Shown here: positions 7,407 through 14,694 of the stretch, piece after piece | Numbering within the stretch: position 1 is the stretch's first letter | Layout of the letters: every line of letters starts with the position of its first letter | Source: Candidatus Woesearchaeota archaeon | Lineage (GTDB): Archaea > Nanobdellota > Nanobdellia > Woesearchaeales > ARS49 | NCBI GenBank assembly: GCA_019323015.1 | Contig: JAHWHY010000015.1 | Location: 1 to 33,288 of the forward strand | Reading direction: 5' to 3' | DNA: 33,288 bases | Translations under genes and position numbers: made by a program | The notes under the pieces: model-generated | What the model was told of the DNA's origin: nothing | The model's database searches: none | What the model saw: only the letters and a program-made list of their open reading frames with translations

Positions 7407-8159
7407 ATGGCTAAAATAGAGTATGTCAAGGAAATAGATGACCTAATACCAATAAAAACAGTCTTTGCAACTGCAACAGATAAATCTGGATTAGTAGACA
7501 ATATTAACAAAAAAGACGGAAGTGTTCTTGCAGGCGTTCCAGAGAATGGAATAATAGGAGTATTATTTGACGTAAATCCAGATGCTCTTGTAATCTCAAC
7601 AGGAGGAACTGCTGGCTTGATTGAAAAAGCAGGATTCAAGGTAATGCCTGTTGGGGAGTTTACTGGCTGGCCTGAAATGCTTACAGGGCTTGTCAAGTCA
7701 ATGCAGGCAAAACTTTATGTCGGAATGCTGGCTCACAGATACACTGAAAGTGATTTAGCATACATGCAAGAGCATGAAATACCATCAATTGACATGACAC
7801 TGGCAAATTTCTATCCATTTGAAGAAGCAGTCGCAAAAAATCCATTAGCAGAAAACCCTCTTGCATTTGAAATAATCAGGCAGAACATGGACGTAGGAGG
7901 CCCAACATCAGTGCACACATCAAGAAAAGGATTCCTGGGAACAGCAGTAACCACAAGACCAGAAGATTATGCAATGTTCATAAGCGACCTCAGAAAGTAT
8001 GCTGGCTGTATTAGTTTGGACTCAAGAGTAATCGCCATGAAACACTGCACAAAAGACCTTGCAAGATATTATACTGCAATCGATGAATTCATGGAAAGCG
8101 TTGACACAGAAACTGTGAGGAGAGCATATCCTACAATAAATAATCCTGCAGAGGAATAA
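7407..8159 (+). CDS. IMP cyclohydrolase-like protein (PurH N-terminal, MGS-like domain only)
   Basis: The 250 residues match the N-terminal IMP-cyclohydrolase domain of PurH, which closes the purine ring from FAICAR to IMP. Visible family motifs are ATDKSGLVD, VISTGGTAGLIEKAG, GEFTGWPEMLTGLVKS, LANFYPFEEAVAK, NMDVGGPTS and RPEDYAMFISDL. Lys97, Tyr136, Asp162 and Lys174 align with residues I recall as catalytic in animal ATIC. The AICAR transformylase half is absent, so another enzyme would have to supply FAICAR. There are also deviations: GRVKTLHPKIHGG is GLVKSMQAKLYVG here, and about 20 residues are inserted near 31-52. GGGGTGG upstream is the Shine-Dalgarno site. No other purine gene is in the window. 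Confidence 0.8.
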   Translation: MAKIEYVKEIDDLIPIKTVFATATDKSGLVDNINKKDGSVLAGVPENGIIGVLFDVNPDALVISTGGTAGLIEKAGFKVMPVGEFTGWPEMLTGLVKSMQAKLYVGMLAHRYTESDLAYMQEHEIPSIDMTLANFYPFEEAVAKNPLAENPLAFEIIRQNMDVGGPTSVHTSRKGFLGTAVTTRPEDYAMFISDLRKYAGCISLDSRVIAMKHCTKDLARYYTAIDEFMESVDTETVRRAYPTINNPAEE

Positions 8160-8179
8160 TTTTTTCTTTTTTAATTAGA

Positions 8180-8188
8180 TTTATAAAT
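8180..8188 (+). promoter_or_regulatory. TATA box of the tRNA gene
   Basis: TTTATAAAT lies about 26-30 bases before the mature tRNA 5' end at 8214, the distance expected for an archaeal TBP/TFB promoter. Confidence 0.6.
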
Positions 8189-8213
8189 TAAAGTAATTAG
8201 CTAGTTCTCATTC

Positions 8214-8336
8214 GGGGCTGTAGTCTAGCTTGGTATGATACGTGCCCGGGGCAGGGCCAAAAGAACAGACTCACTATGATCGTCTGGGTGTCGTCCGGAA
8301 CGCACGTGGTCGGGAGTTCAAATCTTCCCAGCCCCA
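8214..8336 (+). tRNA. tRNA-Pro (GGG) with a 49-base intron after position 37
   Basis: The acceptor stem GGGGCTG/CAGCCCC encloses a D-arm (GTCTAGCTTGGTATGAT), anticodon stem CGTGC (8241-8245)/GCACG (8302-8306), variable loop TGGTC and T-arm GGGAG-TTCAAAT-CTTCC; A73 is at 8336 and CCA is not encoded. The loop is interrupted. CCGG (8246-8249) pairs with CCGG (8295-8298), flanked by 3-base bulges GGC (8250-8252) and AAC (8299-8301), a bulge-helix-bulge. Cleavage after the second bulge base removes 8252-8300 at the canonical 37/38 site and gives loop C-C-GGG-G-C, anticodon GGG. Position 33 is then C rather than the near-universal U. The intron has a CAGAC/GTCTG hairpin, but its stem next to the second bulge pairs weakly. 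The overall D- and variable-arm sequence resembles eukaryotic tRNA-Pro. Mature 3' end is one base from the stop of the opposite-strand gene at 8338. Confidence 0.85.
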
Positions 8337-8337
8337 T

Positions 8338-8550
8338 TTACATCCCTAAAAACTTCATCAGCTCAAACACTAGAAAAGCAGGCCAGACTAACGCTTTCAA
8401 GACGCCAAGGACTCCGTTCCAGAAACCAGTTGCAGTTGAAATGTAATACACTGCTGCTCCAAGGAATCCAAGGAAGTAGAATCCTCCTGCAGGACCGTGC
8501 TTATGAATGTGCTTTGTTGGCCTTATTCTTTGTCTTTTCTTTTTAGCCAT
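8338..8550 (-). CDS. Small conserved-looking membrane protein
   Basis: The 70-residue protein has a basic, histidine-rich N-terminus (KKKRQRIRPTKHIHKHGP) and two hydrophobic segments, about residues 22-42 (GGFYFLGFLGAAVYYIS) and 46-68 (GVLGVLKALVWPAFLVFELM). Its general pattern, GG-YF-GF-GA followed by FW-GV-G-LKA-VWPAFLV, resembles short proteins I recall from CPR bacteria and DPANN archaea, but no function is known to me. It is convergent with the tRNA gene, with one base between, and ends in the same operon direction as the flavoprotein upstream (6 bases apart), so the two are probably co-transcribed. Confidence 0.65.
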   Translation of the reverse strand: MAKKKRQRIRPTKHIHKHGPAGGFYFLGFLGAAVYYISTATGFWNGVLGVLKALVWPAFLVFELMKFLGM

Positions 8551-8556
8551 TCAATA

Positions 8557-8985
8557 TCACCTTAATTTTCTTATTATAGTCATCTTCATGCCATATTTGT
8601 TAAAGAACCTGATGAGATTCGGAGTTATGATAAGCCAAACCATGTCACCATAAGGCTTTTTCTTCAGATAAATAGCACTACCAGGCCTTTTCTTAATGAA
8701 CATCTTTTGCAATGCAGCTGCCTTTTCCTCAGGAATCAATTTAACAGTGCCTTCAACCTGCGCACCTTTAGTGTACTTAGCATCTGCATAAACCAATGCA
8801 ACCTTTTTGTTCTTTACAAGGTTCACATATTTTCTGCTGCTTTTGGATGTGACTAAAACTATCTGTTTACCCTTCCATACAGAAGTCATAATAGCAGACT
8901 CAGGTTTTCCAGCTGGACTGCTAGTGGAAAGAACACAAAACCTTTGCCTTTCCAGAAAATTCATTATGTTTTTTGGTATTCTCAT
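8557..8985 (-). CDS. Pyridoxamine-phosphate-oxidase-like FMN-binding protein
   Basis: The 142 residues fit the split-barrel PPOX/FMN-binding family: FLERQRFCVLSTSSPAGKPESAIM, then a VLVTSKSSRKYVNLVKNKKVALVY stretch and QVEGTVKLIPEEKAAAL. The SKSSRKYVNL pattern is the usual place where the FMN phosphate is contacted. Such proteins are dimers that bind flavin or other cofactors, and many are not true PNP oxidases. This one lacks the C-terminal region of classical PdxH, so substrate is unknown. It is followed closely by the small membrane protein on the same strand, suggesting one transcript. Confidence 0.8.
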   Translation of the reverse strand: MRIPKNIMNFLERQRFCVLSTSSPAGKPESAIMTSVWKGKQIVLVTSKSSRKYVNLVKNKKVALVYADAKYTKGAQVEGTVKLIPEEKAAALQKMFIKKRPGSAIYLKKKPYGDMVWLIITPNLIRFFNKYGMKMTIIRKLR

Positions 8986-9023
8986 TTTAGACAGAAGTTA
9001 GTTTTAGTGTATTTAAATTTTTC

Positions 9024-9644
9024 TTATTTAACATTCAACTTATCAAATTTCTTAGAGGGTTCGAGATCTTTAGTAGTGTATTGCAGATTTCTTTGTTTAT
9101 CAACAGAAATAATAAAATCATATATTTTTCCTGATATTGGAAAATCCTTGAGATGCCAAGAGTTTGCAGAAGGCATGCCGTATATTGGACTTATAAAAGT
9201 AACAATTCTGTTCTTTTCATCAAAACAAACAAGTGCTTCATAATTTCCGATTGTTTTCACCCTTTGTAAAATAGTGACAGGATAATAACATACTCTATCA
9301 GAGAATAATTTGCTTGATGCAGCTTCAGAAGCTACATTTCCTGGATTTAATGCATCTACAATAAGTCCCATAGTTAAAGCATACTGGCAATCAGCATCTT
9401 GCACAGTATCAAAACCATTCCATCCTTGTCCAGCACAGCTGGTTAGGTTTTCATTGCGGATAGTAAACTTTTGTTTATAATACCAATCACCTCCAGAGTG
9501 ATGGCTTTCCCCAAATGCATACACTTCATATGTTTCAGGAATGTTTACTTGTTCGATATGATCCTGAAAAGACATATCCTGTATGTTAACTGAGGTGCAA
9601 GCTACTACTAAAAAAGCAATCAGTATTATCAAAAGACGTTTCAT
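9024..9644 (-). CDS. Secreted lipoprotein of unknown function
   Basis: The 206-residue protein begins with a short basic residue pair and a hydrophobic segment ending in a lipobox-like VVAC (Cys16), so it is probably exported and lipid-anchored on the outer face of the membrane. The exported part has three further cysteines, at SCAGQGW, DADCQYA and VCYYP, plus ALVCFDEKN. The conserved order of a tryptophan-rich first half and a strand-rich second half does not match a family I recognise. It follows the NUDIX gene on the same strand, with 17 bases between. Confidence 0.65.
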   Translation of the reverse strand: MKRLLIILIAFLVVACTSVNIQDMSFQDHIEQVNIPETYEVYAFGESHHSGGDWYYKQKFTIRNENLTSCAGQGWNGFDTVQDADCQYALTMGLIVDALNPGNVASEAASSKLFSDRVCYYPVTILQRVKTIGNYEALVCFDEKNRIVTFISPIYGMPSANSWHLKDFPISGKIYDFIISVDKQRNLQYTTKDLEPSKKFDKLNVK

Positions 9645-9661
9645 AGTCTGTTAAAACAGGC

Positions 9662-10210
9662 TTATTTATTTAAAATCTTTGTTTTCGCTTTCAGAATAAG
9701 AACACAGCTAGGGCCGTGTGTTATCTTGCTTTCCATGACCATCTTGACTGCTTCTTCGAACTTAACCTTGACTAACTTGATGTTTTCAGTTCCTTCTTGA
9801 TTGCTGTCTGTAAAAGAAAGCTTTTTTGCAAGGAATAAGTAAGCAGGAGACTTGATTACTGTTGTGAAAGGGTTGACAACACCCAAGTCTGTCCATTCTT
9901 CTGCTTTAATGCCTAATTCTTCTTCTAATTCTCTTTTAGCTGCATCAATCGGCTTTTCATTATCATCAATTGCGCCGCTAACAACTTCAATGCTGTCTTT
10001 CTCAATAGCATAATGAAATTCATCTGTTAAGTAAACAAAACCTTCATCATCAATCGGCAGGACAGATATTCCTGCTTTCATATTAACTACACCAAAAATA
10101 CCTGGCTTTCCATCTGGCCTGATGACTTGATCTTCTTGAACTTCAATCCAAGGATTCTTGTACTTAGGAATAGTTTCTTTGATTGTCCAGGGGCCGTTCT
10201 TTTTTTCCAT
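9662..10210 (-). CDS. NUDIX hydrolase, ADP-ribose pyrophosphatase type
   Basis: NUDIX enzymes cleave nucleoside diphosphates linked to another group. The full NUDIX box is present at about residues 79-101 as G-x5-E-x7-R-E-L-x-E-E-L-G-I (GAIDDNEKPI then DAAKRELEEELGI). Before it are KAGISVLPIDDEGFVYL and EFHYAIEKDSIEVVSG, typical of ADP-ribose/ADP-sugar pyrophosphatases of about 180 residues, and after it TTVIKSPAYLFLAKKL. The two Glu of the REL-x-EE part bind catalytic Mg2+. The substrate cannot be fixed, but ADP-ribose is most likely. It is divergent from the GNAT gene. Confidence 0.88.
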   Translation of the reverse strand: MEKKNGPWTIKETIPKYKNPWIEVQEDQVIRPDGKPGIFGVVNMKAGISVLPIDDEGFVYLTDEFHYAIEKDSIEVVSGAIDDNEKPIDAAKRELEEELGIKAEEWTDLGVVNPFTTVIKSPAYLFLAKKLSFTDSNQEGTENIKLVKVKFEEAVKMVMESKITHGPSCVLILKAKTKILNK

Positions 10211-10290
10211 GCGCTTGTAAAATAAGGTTAGGTTTATAAAATATTCGCAGATACACCAGCTTTATAAGACAAGCAAATCTTTTGAGTGAT

Positions 10291-10797
10291 ATGACACTAG
10301 AGCTGAAAGTTGATGAAGAAATAACATTAAGGCAGTTCTGTGTAGAAGATGCTAAAGTTATTTTTGATTTGATTGACAGGAATAGAGAACATTTAAGCCA
10401 GCATGATGATGATACTGCTGGAAAATATCCTCTTGCGGGATTTGTTTTCAGGAGCATTGCATGTCCTAAAAATCCAGAACGCCTTAGAATGGGCATATGG
10501 GCTAATGAAGAGTTCACAGGAAGCATAAACCTCACTCCTGTTGCCAGTTCCACAAGTTTTGAAGTGGGTTATTATCTTGGAAAGGAATACCAAGGAAGAG
10601 GCTACATGACAAGAGCAGTAAATAGACTTGTTAAGTACGCATTTGAAGAAAAAAAAGCAACACAAGTCTTTGCCAATGTGCACCCTGACAATTCTGCCAG
10701 CATGGCTGTGTTAGAAAGAGCAGGTTTTACCAGACTGGCAAAGCGCAAAGACGGCCAGATTTATTTTTCTATCTGTAAATTAACCACCGACTGTTGA
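10291..10797 (+). CDS. GNAT-family N-acetyltransferase (RimJ/RimL-like)
   Basis: GNAT enzymes move an acetyl group from acetyl-CoA to an amine. The 168 residues fit the RimL type: ITLRQFCVEDAKVIFDLID at the start, FTGSINLTPV, VGYYLGKEYQGRGYMTRAV as the acetyl-CoA pyrophosphate-binding motif (Q-x-x-G-x-G/A form), and NVHPDNSASMAVLERAGF. The ATG at 10291 follows GAG and lies about 30 bases after a TTTATAAG TATA box, suggesting a nearly leaderless message; TTG at 10282 is an alternative. The target could be a ribosomal protein or a small molecule. Confidence 0.88.
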   Translation: MTLELKVDEEITLRQFCVEDAKVIFDLIDRNREHLSQHDDDTAGKYPLAGFVFRSIACPKNPERLRMGIWANEEFTGSINLTPVASSTSFEVGYYLGKEYQGRGYMTRAVNRLVKYAFEEKKATQVFANVHPDNSASMAVLERAGFTRLAKRKDGQIYFSICKLTTDC

Positions 10798-10859
10798 CAT
10801 CAAAATACTTATTAAGTAGTCTTATTTCTGCCTGAAATATACGATTGTGAGGTGGTATT

Positions 10860-11579
10860 TTGGAAAAGAAACATCCTTGGTACAAGGTTGACTTTGCAGA
10901 ATTCTTGGTATTGCAAGGCGCATTAAGATTTGGTGATTTTAAATTAAGAAGCGGAAGAAAATCCCCTTATTTTCTGAACATGGGAGCAATAGACACAGGC
11001 AATGGATTAAGACGATTGGGCAGAAGCTATGCAAGTTTAATTCAGGACTTAATGTCACAAGAGAAAATTCACCGCCCAGAATATTTGTTCGGTCCTGCAT
11101 ACAAGGGATTTCCACTTGCTATTGCTACAGCAATGCAGTTAGATGCTCTTTATGACCTGGATGTTGCATGGGGCTGTGACAGAAAAGAAGAAAAAGGATG
11201 GGGAGAACAAGCAAAACTTGTTGGTGCAAAGCCACAAACTGGTAAAAATACCTTGATAATAGAGGATGTTTTCACAACAGGCGAAACAAAAGAAGTAGCA
11301 GTAGATTTCTTGAACAGCATAGCACAACCAAACATAGAAGCAATACTAATAGCAATGGACAGAGGAGAAGCACTTGATGATGACAGAACAAAAACAGCAG
11401 TAGCGGCATTTTACGATGCAAGAGGAATACCAACACACTCAATCCTTACAGTGTATGAAGCAATAGACATCCTGCACAACAGAGTTGTAGGAGATACTGA
11501 TATTGCTTTAACCACTGAAAACAAGCAAAGAATGTTAGAATACCTCGCACAATACGGGGTAAATGAGGAGGCAGAATAA
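10860..11579 (+). CDS. pyrE: Orotate phosphoribosyltransferase
   Basis: PyrE makes orotidine 5'-monophosphate from orotate and PRPP in pyrimidine synthesis. The protein is 239 residues, with FKLRSGRKSPYFLNMG at the start, YLFGPAYKGFPLAIA as a phosphate loop, and the PRPP-binding motif TLIIEDVFTTGETK. The start is TTG at 10860, supported by GAGGTGG a few bases upstream; no ATG is near. It is followed by pyrF after 1 base and the two form an operon. The length and motifs resemble bacterial PyrE proteins. Confidence 0.93.
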   Translation: MEKKHPWYKVDFAEFLVLQGALRFGDFKLRSGRKSPYFLNMGAIDTGNGLRRLGRSYASLIQDLMSQEKIHRPEYLFGPAYKGFPLAIATAMQLDALYDLDVAWGCDRKEEKGWGEQAKLVGAKPQTGKNTLIIEDVFTTGETKEVAVDFLNSIAQPNIEAILIAMDRGEALDDDRTKTAVAAFYDARGIPTHSILTVYEAIDILHNRVVGDTDIALTTENKQRMLEYLAQYGVNEEAE

Positions 11580-11580
11580 A

Positions 11581-12564
11581 ATGAATTTTGCAGACAGGTT
11601 AATTGAAAAAATAAATGAAAAAGAAAGCCCATTATGTGTAGGCATTGATCCAAGGCCAGAAAACTTGCCGCAGGAATTGAAGGATAAATGGATGGCAGAA
11701 CTGCCTGGAGATGTGTGGCAGGCAACCTTGAATGCAACAGAAGAATGGTGTATAGAAGTTGTTAATGCTGTAAAAGACGAGGCTGCTGTGGTGAAACCAC
11801 AATATGCTTTTTTTGAGATATTTGGGGCGCCTGGCATTGAGATGTTTGAAAAAGTACGCAATGAAGCAAGAGGCCATGGATTGCTGGTTATTGGCGATGG
11901 AAAGAGAAATGATATTGGCGCAACTGCAGAATACTATAGCAGGGCACACTTAGGAAGGATTCCATTAATAAACGGCGCAGAAATAACAGGCAGGGCTGAT
12001 TTAGATGCACTCACAGTCAATGCATACTTAGGAATTGATGGTGTAGACCCGTTCATTAAAGACTGCACAGAAAGAGGCAAAGGCATATTTGTGCTAGTCA
12101 AAACATCAAATAAATCTTCAGGAGATATACAAGACCTGGAAGGAAGATTTGAAGGCAAAGAAGGAAAAGTGTATGAAAGAATGGCACAGCTAGTAGATGC
12201 TTGGGGAGCACCGCTAAAAGGAGAGCAGGGATATTCTCCAATCGGAGCAGTTGTGGGTGTTACAAAACCAGAAGAAGCAAGAGCAATAAGGGAAATAATG
12301 CCTTCTACATTCATCCTGGGTCCTGGATTTGGGGCGCAAGGAGGAACAGCAGAAGATGCAGTAATTATATTTGGCAAAGATGGATATGGTGCGATAATTA
12401 ACTCATCAAGAGGTGTGATCTTTGCATATGAAAGAGGCTATAAAGATTACAAAGAAAGAGGATGGACCTGGCAAGATGCAGTAAAACATTCAGCAAGAGA
12501 CTCAAAAGTGAAAATCGTAAACGCACTAAAAGAAGCAAAGAAACTTCCATCTGGCTGGAAGTAA
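11581..12564 (+). CDS. pyrF: Orotidine-5'-phosphate decarboxylase, long type 2 form
   Basis: PyrF removes CO2 from OMP to make UMP. The protein is about 327 residues from ATG 11581, longer than the roughly 220-residue archaeal form. Its motifs are those of the type 2 subfamily best known from bacteria: LCVGIDPRPENLP, VVKPQYAFFEIFG, the catalytic GDGKRNDIGATAEYYS (Lys/Asp charge network), FVLVKTSNKSSGD, GAVVGVTKPEEA, FILGPGFGAQGG and INSSRGVIFAY. It begins after GAGGAGG, one base after pyrE ends. An ATG at 11563 inside pyrE would overlap and is less likely. Confidence 0.94.
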   Translation: MNFADRLIEKINEKESPLCVGIDPRPENLPQELKDKWMAELPGDVWQATLNATEEWCIEVVNAVKDEAAVVKPQYAFFEIFGAPGIEMFEKVRNEARGHGLLVIGDGKRNDIGATAEYYSRAHLGRIPLINGAEITGRADLDALTVNAYLGIDGVDPFIKDCTERGKGIFVLVKTSNKSSGDIQDLEGRFEGKEGKVYERMAQLVDAWGAPLKGEQGYSPIGAVVGVTKPEEARAIREIMPSTFILGPGFGAQGGTAEDAVIIFGKDGYGAIINSSRGVIFAYERGYKDYKERGWTWQDAVKHSARDSKVKIVNALKEAKKLPSGWK

Positions 12565-12579
12565 ATATTTTTTCTTTTT

Positions 12580-13245
12580 CTAATAAACAGCAGGCAGTCT
12601 TTTGCCAATTGTCTCGCCAATCTGAAGATCAGGAACTTGTATTCTTTGCTGCTGGGATTTGAGATTTGTTCTAACTTCAGTTCCTTTTATTGTTCCTCTA
12701 TTAACCATGTCAACAAATAGATTAGCAGTTGCCCAGACTTCATCATCACCATAACCAGTGATAACCACATAAATGTGGCCATTAGCTTCAACAAGCTTAA
12801 TCATTCCTTCTCCTGGATTAAAAAAAGTCTCGCAATTGTTTATTTCTAATAACCAAGAAACAATCTGATTATTACAAGGAGTTCCAATGACAATGCCGTT
12901 CTTCATCCTGTAATCAAACCTATCTTTCCCATATATTTTAACACTTCCAAGCAAGGCTTCTGGAAAAACACGAATCTGATAATAACCTTCACCATATTTT
13001 GTCCTGCTAAGCAGCCTATACTGATTAGGAATCTCATTAATTATCAAATTTGCAGCATTCATCTCACCAACACCGCGCTCAGCACCCTTGATAATAAAAG
13101 CATTAAAAGTGTGGCCTGTAAAGAAATAATAAGGATAACCCTGCAATTTATACTCGGCAAATTGATACATGCCTGTTGTAGAGACCTGCATGAGAGCAAT
13201 AGCAAACATCAAGCATCCTGCAACAAAAATCCACATAATTTTCAT
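12580..13245 (-). CDS. Tandem surface protein paralogue 1 (S-layer-type domain)
   Basis: The product has a membrane or signal segment (about residues 4-20, WIFVAGCLMFAIALMQV) and an exported domain that is a clear paralogue of the gene upstream: shared FNA-IIKG, AANLIIN/S, the VGTPCNN/VGSLCHN motif, INNCETFFNPGEGMIKLVE and VVITGYGDDEV. I recognise this set from S-layer or surface glycoproteins of Woesearchaeota-type genomes. Two cysteines (C-N-N and N-C-E) are in matching positions in both, so a disulphide is likely. The ATG at 13245 overlaps the upstream stop (ATGA), so it is preferred over the ATG at 13260. It is convergent with pyrF. Confidence 0.6.
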   Translation of the reverse strand: MKIMWIFVAGCLMFAIALMQVSTTGMYQFAEYKLQGYPYYFFTGHTFNAFIIKGAERGVGEMNAANLIINEIPNQYRLLSRTKYGEGYYQIRVFPEALLGSVKIYGKDRFDYRMKNGIVIGTPCNNQIVSWLLEINNCETFFNPGEGMIKLVEANGHIYVVITGYGDDEVWATANLFVDMVNRGTIKGTEVRTNLKSQQQRIQVPDLQIGETIGKRLPAVY

Positions 13246-13934
13246 CTTAAATCCATCCATTCACCAAGCACAAAAACCTTGTTTTTCATGGTATCCCTAT
13301 AACTAGGAGTGGTTGTATATTCCCCAAACCATCTTGGGTCCCGCAAGGGAACCTTTGTTGAAGAATCAATCCTCAATTCATTGCTGTTAATCTTTCCAAG
13401 CTGAAGCTCTGACAAGAAAAACAAAACAGAACTAAGCACCTCATCACCGCCATAACCAGTAAAAATAACATACTTGTGTCCGCTTGATTCAATATATTTA
13501 ACCATGCCCTCGCCTGGCTTGAAATATGAAACACAATCAATAACGCCCAGCAAGTGCGCTATTGCAGAATTATGGCACAAGCTGCCAACAAGGATTGCAT
13601 CAGTTGCCCTGTAATCAACCTGGTCATCTGTAACAATCTTGTCCTGAAAATACTGCGGAAGCAGGCTTTCCTGCATAATGCCTTTTGCATGCAGTGCCTG
13701 CTGAATAAGCGCATACTGCTCAGGCAGCCTGCTGATAATCAAGTTAGCAGCAGTAATCTCCTCAGGCGACCTCATCTTTCCCTTGATAATCAATGCATTA
13801 AAATCAAGACCAAAAATAGAAGGGTAATGTGCAAGAGCAGAATCAGCAACAGCCATGCCTGAAAACTCTGCCTGCATCAAGCCAATAACAGCTACAAAAG
13901 CCACAACAAAAAGCACAACAAGTTCTAATCTCAT
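13242..13934 (-). CDS. Tandem surface protein paralogue 2 (S-layer-type domain)
   Basis: This 230-residue protein starts with a hydrophobic segment (VVLFVVAFVAVIGLMQA) followed by EFSGMAVA, similar to the motif after the signal segment of the protein at 3389-3700. The exported domain has DFNALIIKGK, AANLIISRLPEQY, ILVGSLCHN, VIDCVSYFKPGEGMVKYIE and VIFTGYGGDEVL, aligning over its whole length with the following gene. The repeat in tandem indicates gene duplication; the pair overlaps by 4 bases at their stop/start and are co-translated. The role in the cell surface is inferred from signal segment and family resemblance. Confidence 0.6.
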   Translation of the reverse strand: MRLELVVLFVVAFVAVIGLMQAEFSGMAVADSALAHYPSIFGLDFNALIIKGKMRSPEEITAANLIISRLPEQYALIQQALHAKGIMQESLLPQYFQDKIVTDDQVDYRATDAILVGSLCHNSAIAHLLGVIDCVSYFKPGEGMVKYIESSGHKYVIFTGYGGDEVLSSVLFFLSELQLGKINSNELRIDSSTKVPLRDPRWFGEYTTTPSYRDTMKNKVFVLGEWMDLR

Positions 13935-13986
13935 TTTCCTCTTTTTACACTATAATAGAAATAAAGGTATTTAAGCTTTTTTCTTA

Positions 13987-14028
13987 TTTAGAAGCAAATA
14001 TGCTTTCTTAATGTGCTTTGCTTCTAAA
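13987..14028. repeat. Inverted repeat with 12-base arms
   Basis: TTTAGAAGCAAA (13987-13998) is exactly complementary to TTTGCTTCTAAA (14017-14028), with an 18-base loop. It lies between the surface protein promoter and the bud32 stop. It may be a second terminator hairpin or a regulator site. Confidence 0.5.
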
Positions 14029-14031
14029 TTG

Positions 14032-14069
14032 AAAAAGACAAACTATTTAATTATTTAATTTGTCTTTTT
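14032..14069 (-). terminator. Hairpin at the 3' end of bud32
   Basis: AAAAAGACAAA (14032-14042) pairs exactly with TTTGTCTTTTT (14059-14069), an 11-base stem with an AT-rich loop. It overlaps the last codons of bud32 and lies in front of the downstream surface protein operon. The stem ends in a T run on the minus strand. Archaeal termination mostly uses T runs alone, so a terminator role is inferred. Confidence 0.4.
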
Positions 14070-14657
14070 CTTATTACGGCCCCTTAATTGTACTTTCTCT
14101 AGCCTATTCAAGACTTTTTCAGCATCTGGATAATCTTCTTTATAGCCTTCAAGAACAGCTTTAATGCATTCTTCATAAATTTCATGATGTTTTGACTCCA
14201 GCGCCCTGTCTAAAAGATGCAGATCAACTGCCTTGTCTTCTTCTTTTGTAGAGAAAAAACTCAAACCAAAATCAATAAAATGGATTTCCTTGTCCAGAAT
14301 CATGTTTGATGTGGTTAAATCTGCATGAATTATGTCATTTGCATGCAGCTTAGCAACTTTTCTTCCAACTTCTTTAGACAATTCAACAGGATTATTGTGC
14401 AAAACATCCCTTAACTTATCTCCATTGATGAAGCTCATGCTTATTCGCATGCTTTTGTCATCCATATCCAATAATTCAGGGCCAGGAATACCAATCTCTT
14501 TAAGTTTAGTTAATACTTTAGCTTCTCTTCTAGTTCTTGCTTTTCTTAGAGAATTGTCTAAATCTTTCTGCCTGTAATCCTTGCTAATCCTGTCTTTCAA
14601 GACCTTATTGCCTTCCTTGTACAGGATTGCTTCTGCTCCTGAACCTATCTTTTCCAT
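14055..14657 (-). CDS. bud32: KEOPS complex kinase/ATPase Bud32
   Basis: Bud32 is the small protein-kinase-like subunit of the KEOPS complex, which with Kae1 installs threonylcarbamoyl on A37 of ANN-decoding tRNAs. The 200 residues show the short nucleotide loop GSGAEAILYKEGNKVLKDRI, the catalytic loop IIHADLTTSNMIL, the metal motif HFIDFGLSFFS (residue about 128) and a basic C-terminus LRGRNKKKTN. Length is normal for a stand-alone Bud32; in many Euryarchaeota it is fused to Kae1, but here it is separate and Kae1 is not in the window. Confidence 0.92.
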   Translation of the reverse strand: MEKIGSGAEAILYKEGNKVLKDRISKDYRQKDLDNSLRKARTRREAKVLTKLKEIGIPGPELLDMDDKSMRISMSFINGDKLRDVLHNNPVELSKEVGRKVAKLHANDIIHADLTTSNMILDKEIHFIDFGLSFFSTKEEDKAVDLHLLDRALESKHHEIYEECIKAVLEGYKEDYPDAEKVLNRLEKVQLRGRNKKKTN

Positions 14658-14694
14658 ACTGAGAATTAAATATTATAGGCTTAAAAAGCTTATG

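Noticed and set aside
8246..8301. Reading the tRNA as another isoacceptor with U33
   Set aside because: No cut position in the loop gives a 7-base loop with U at 33; the bulge-helix-bulge places the cuts so that the anticodon is GGG.
9645..9661. CTGTT-AACAG palindrome before the lipoprotein
   Set aside because: The arms are only five bases and AT-rich; this is expected by chance.
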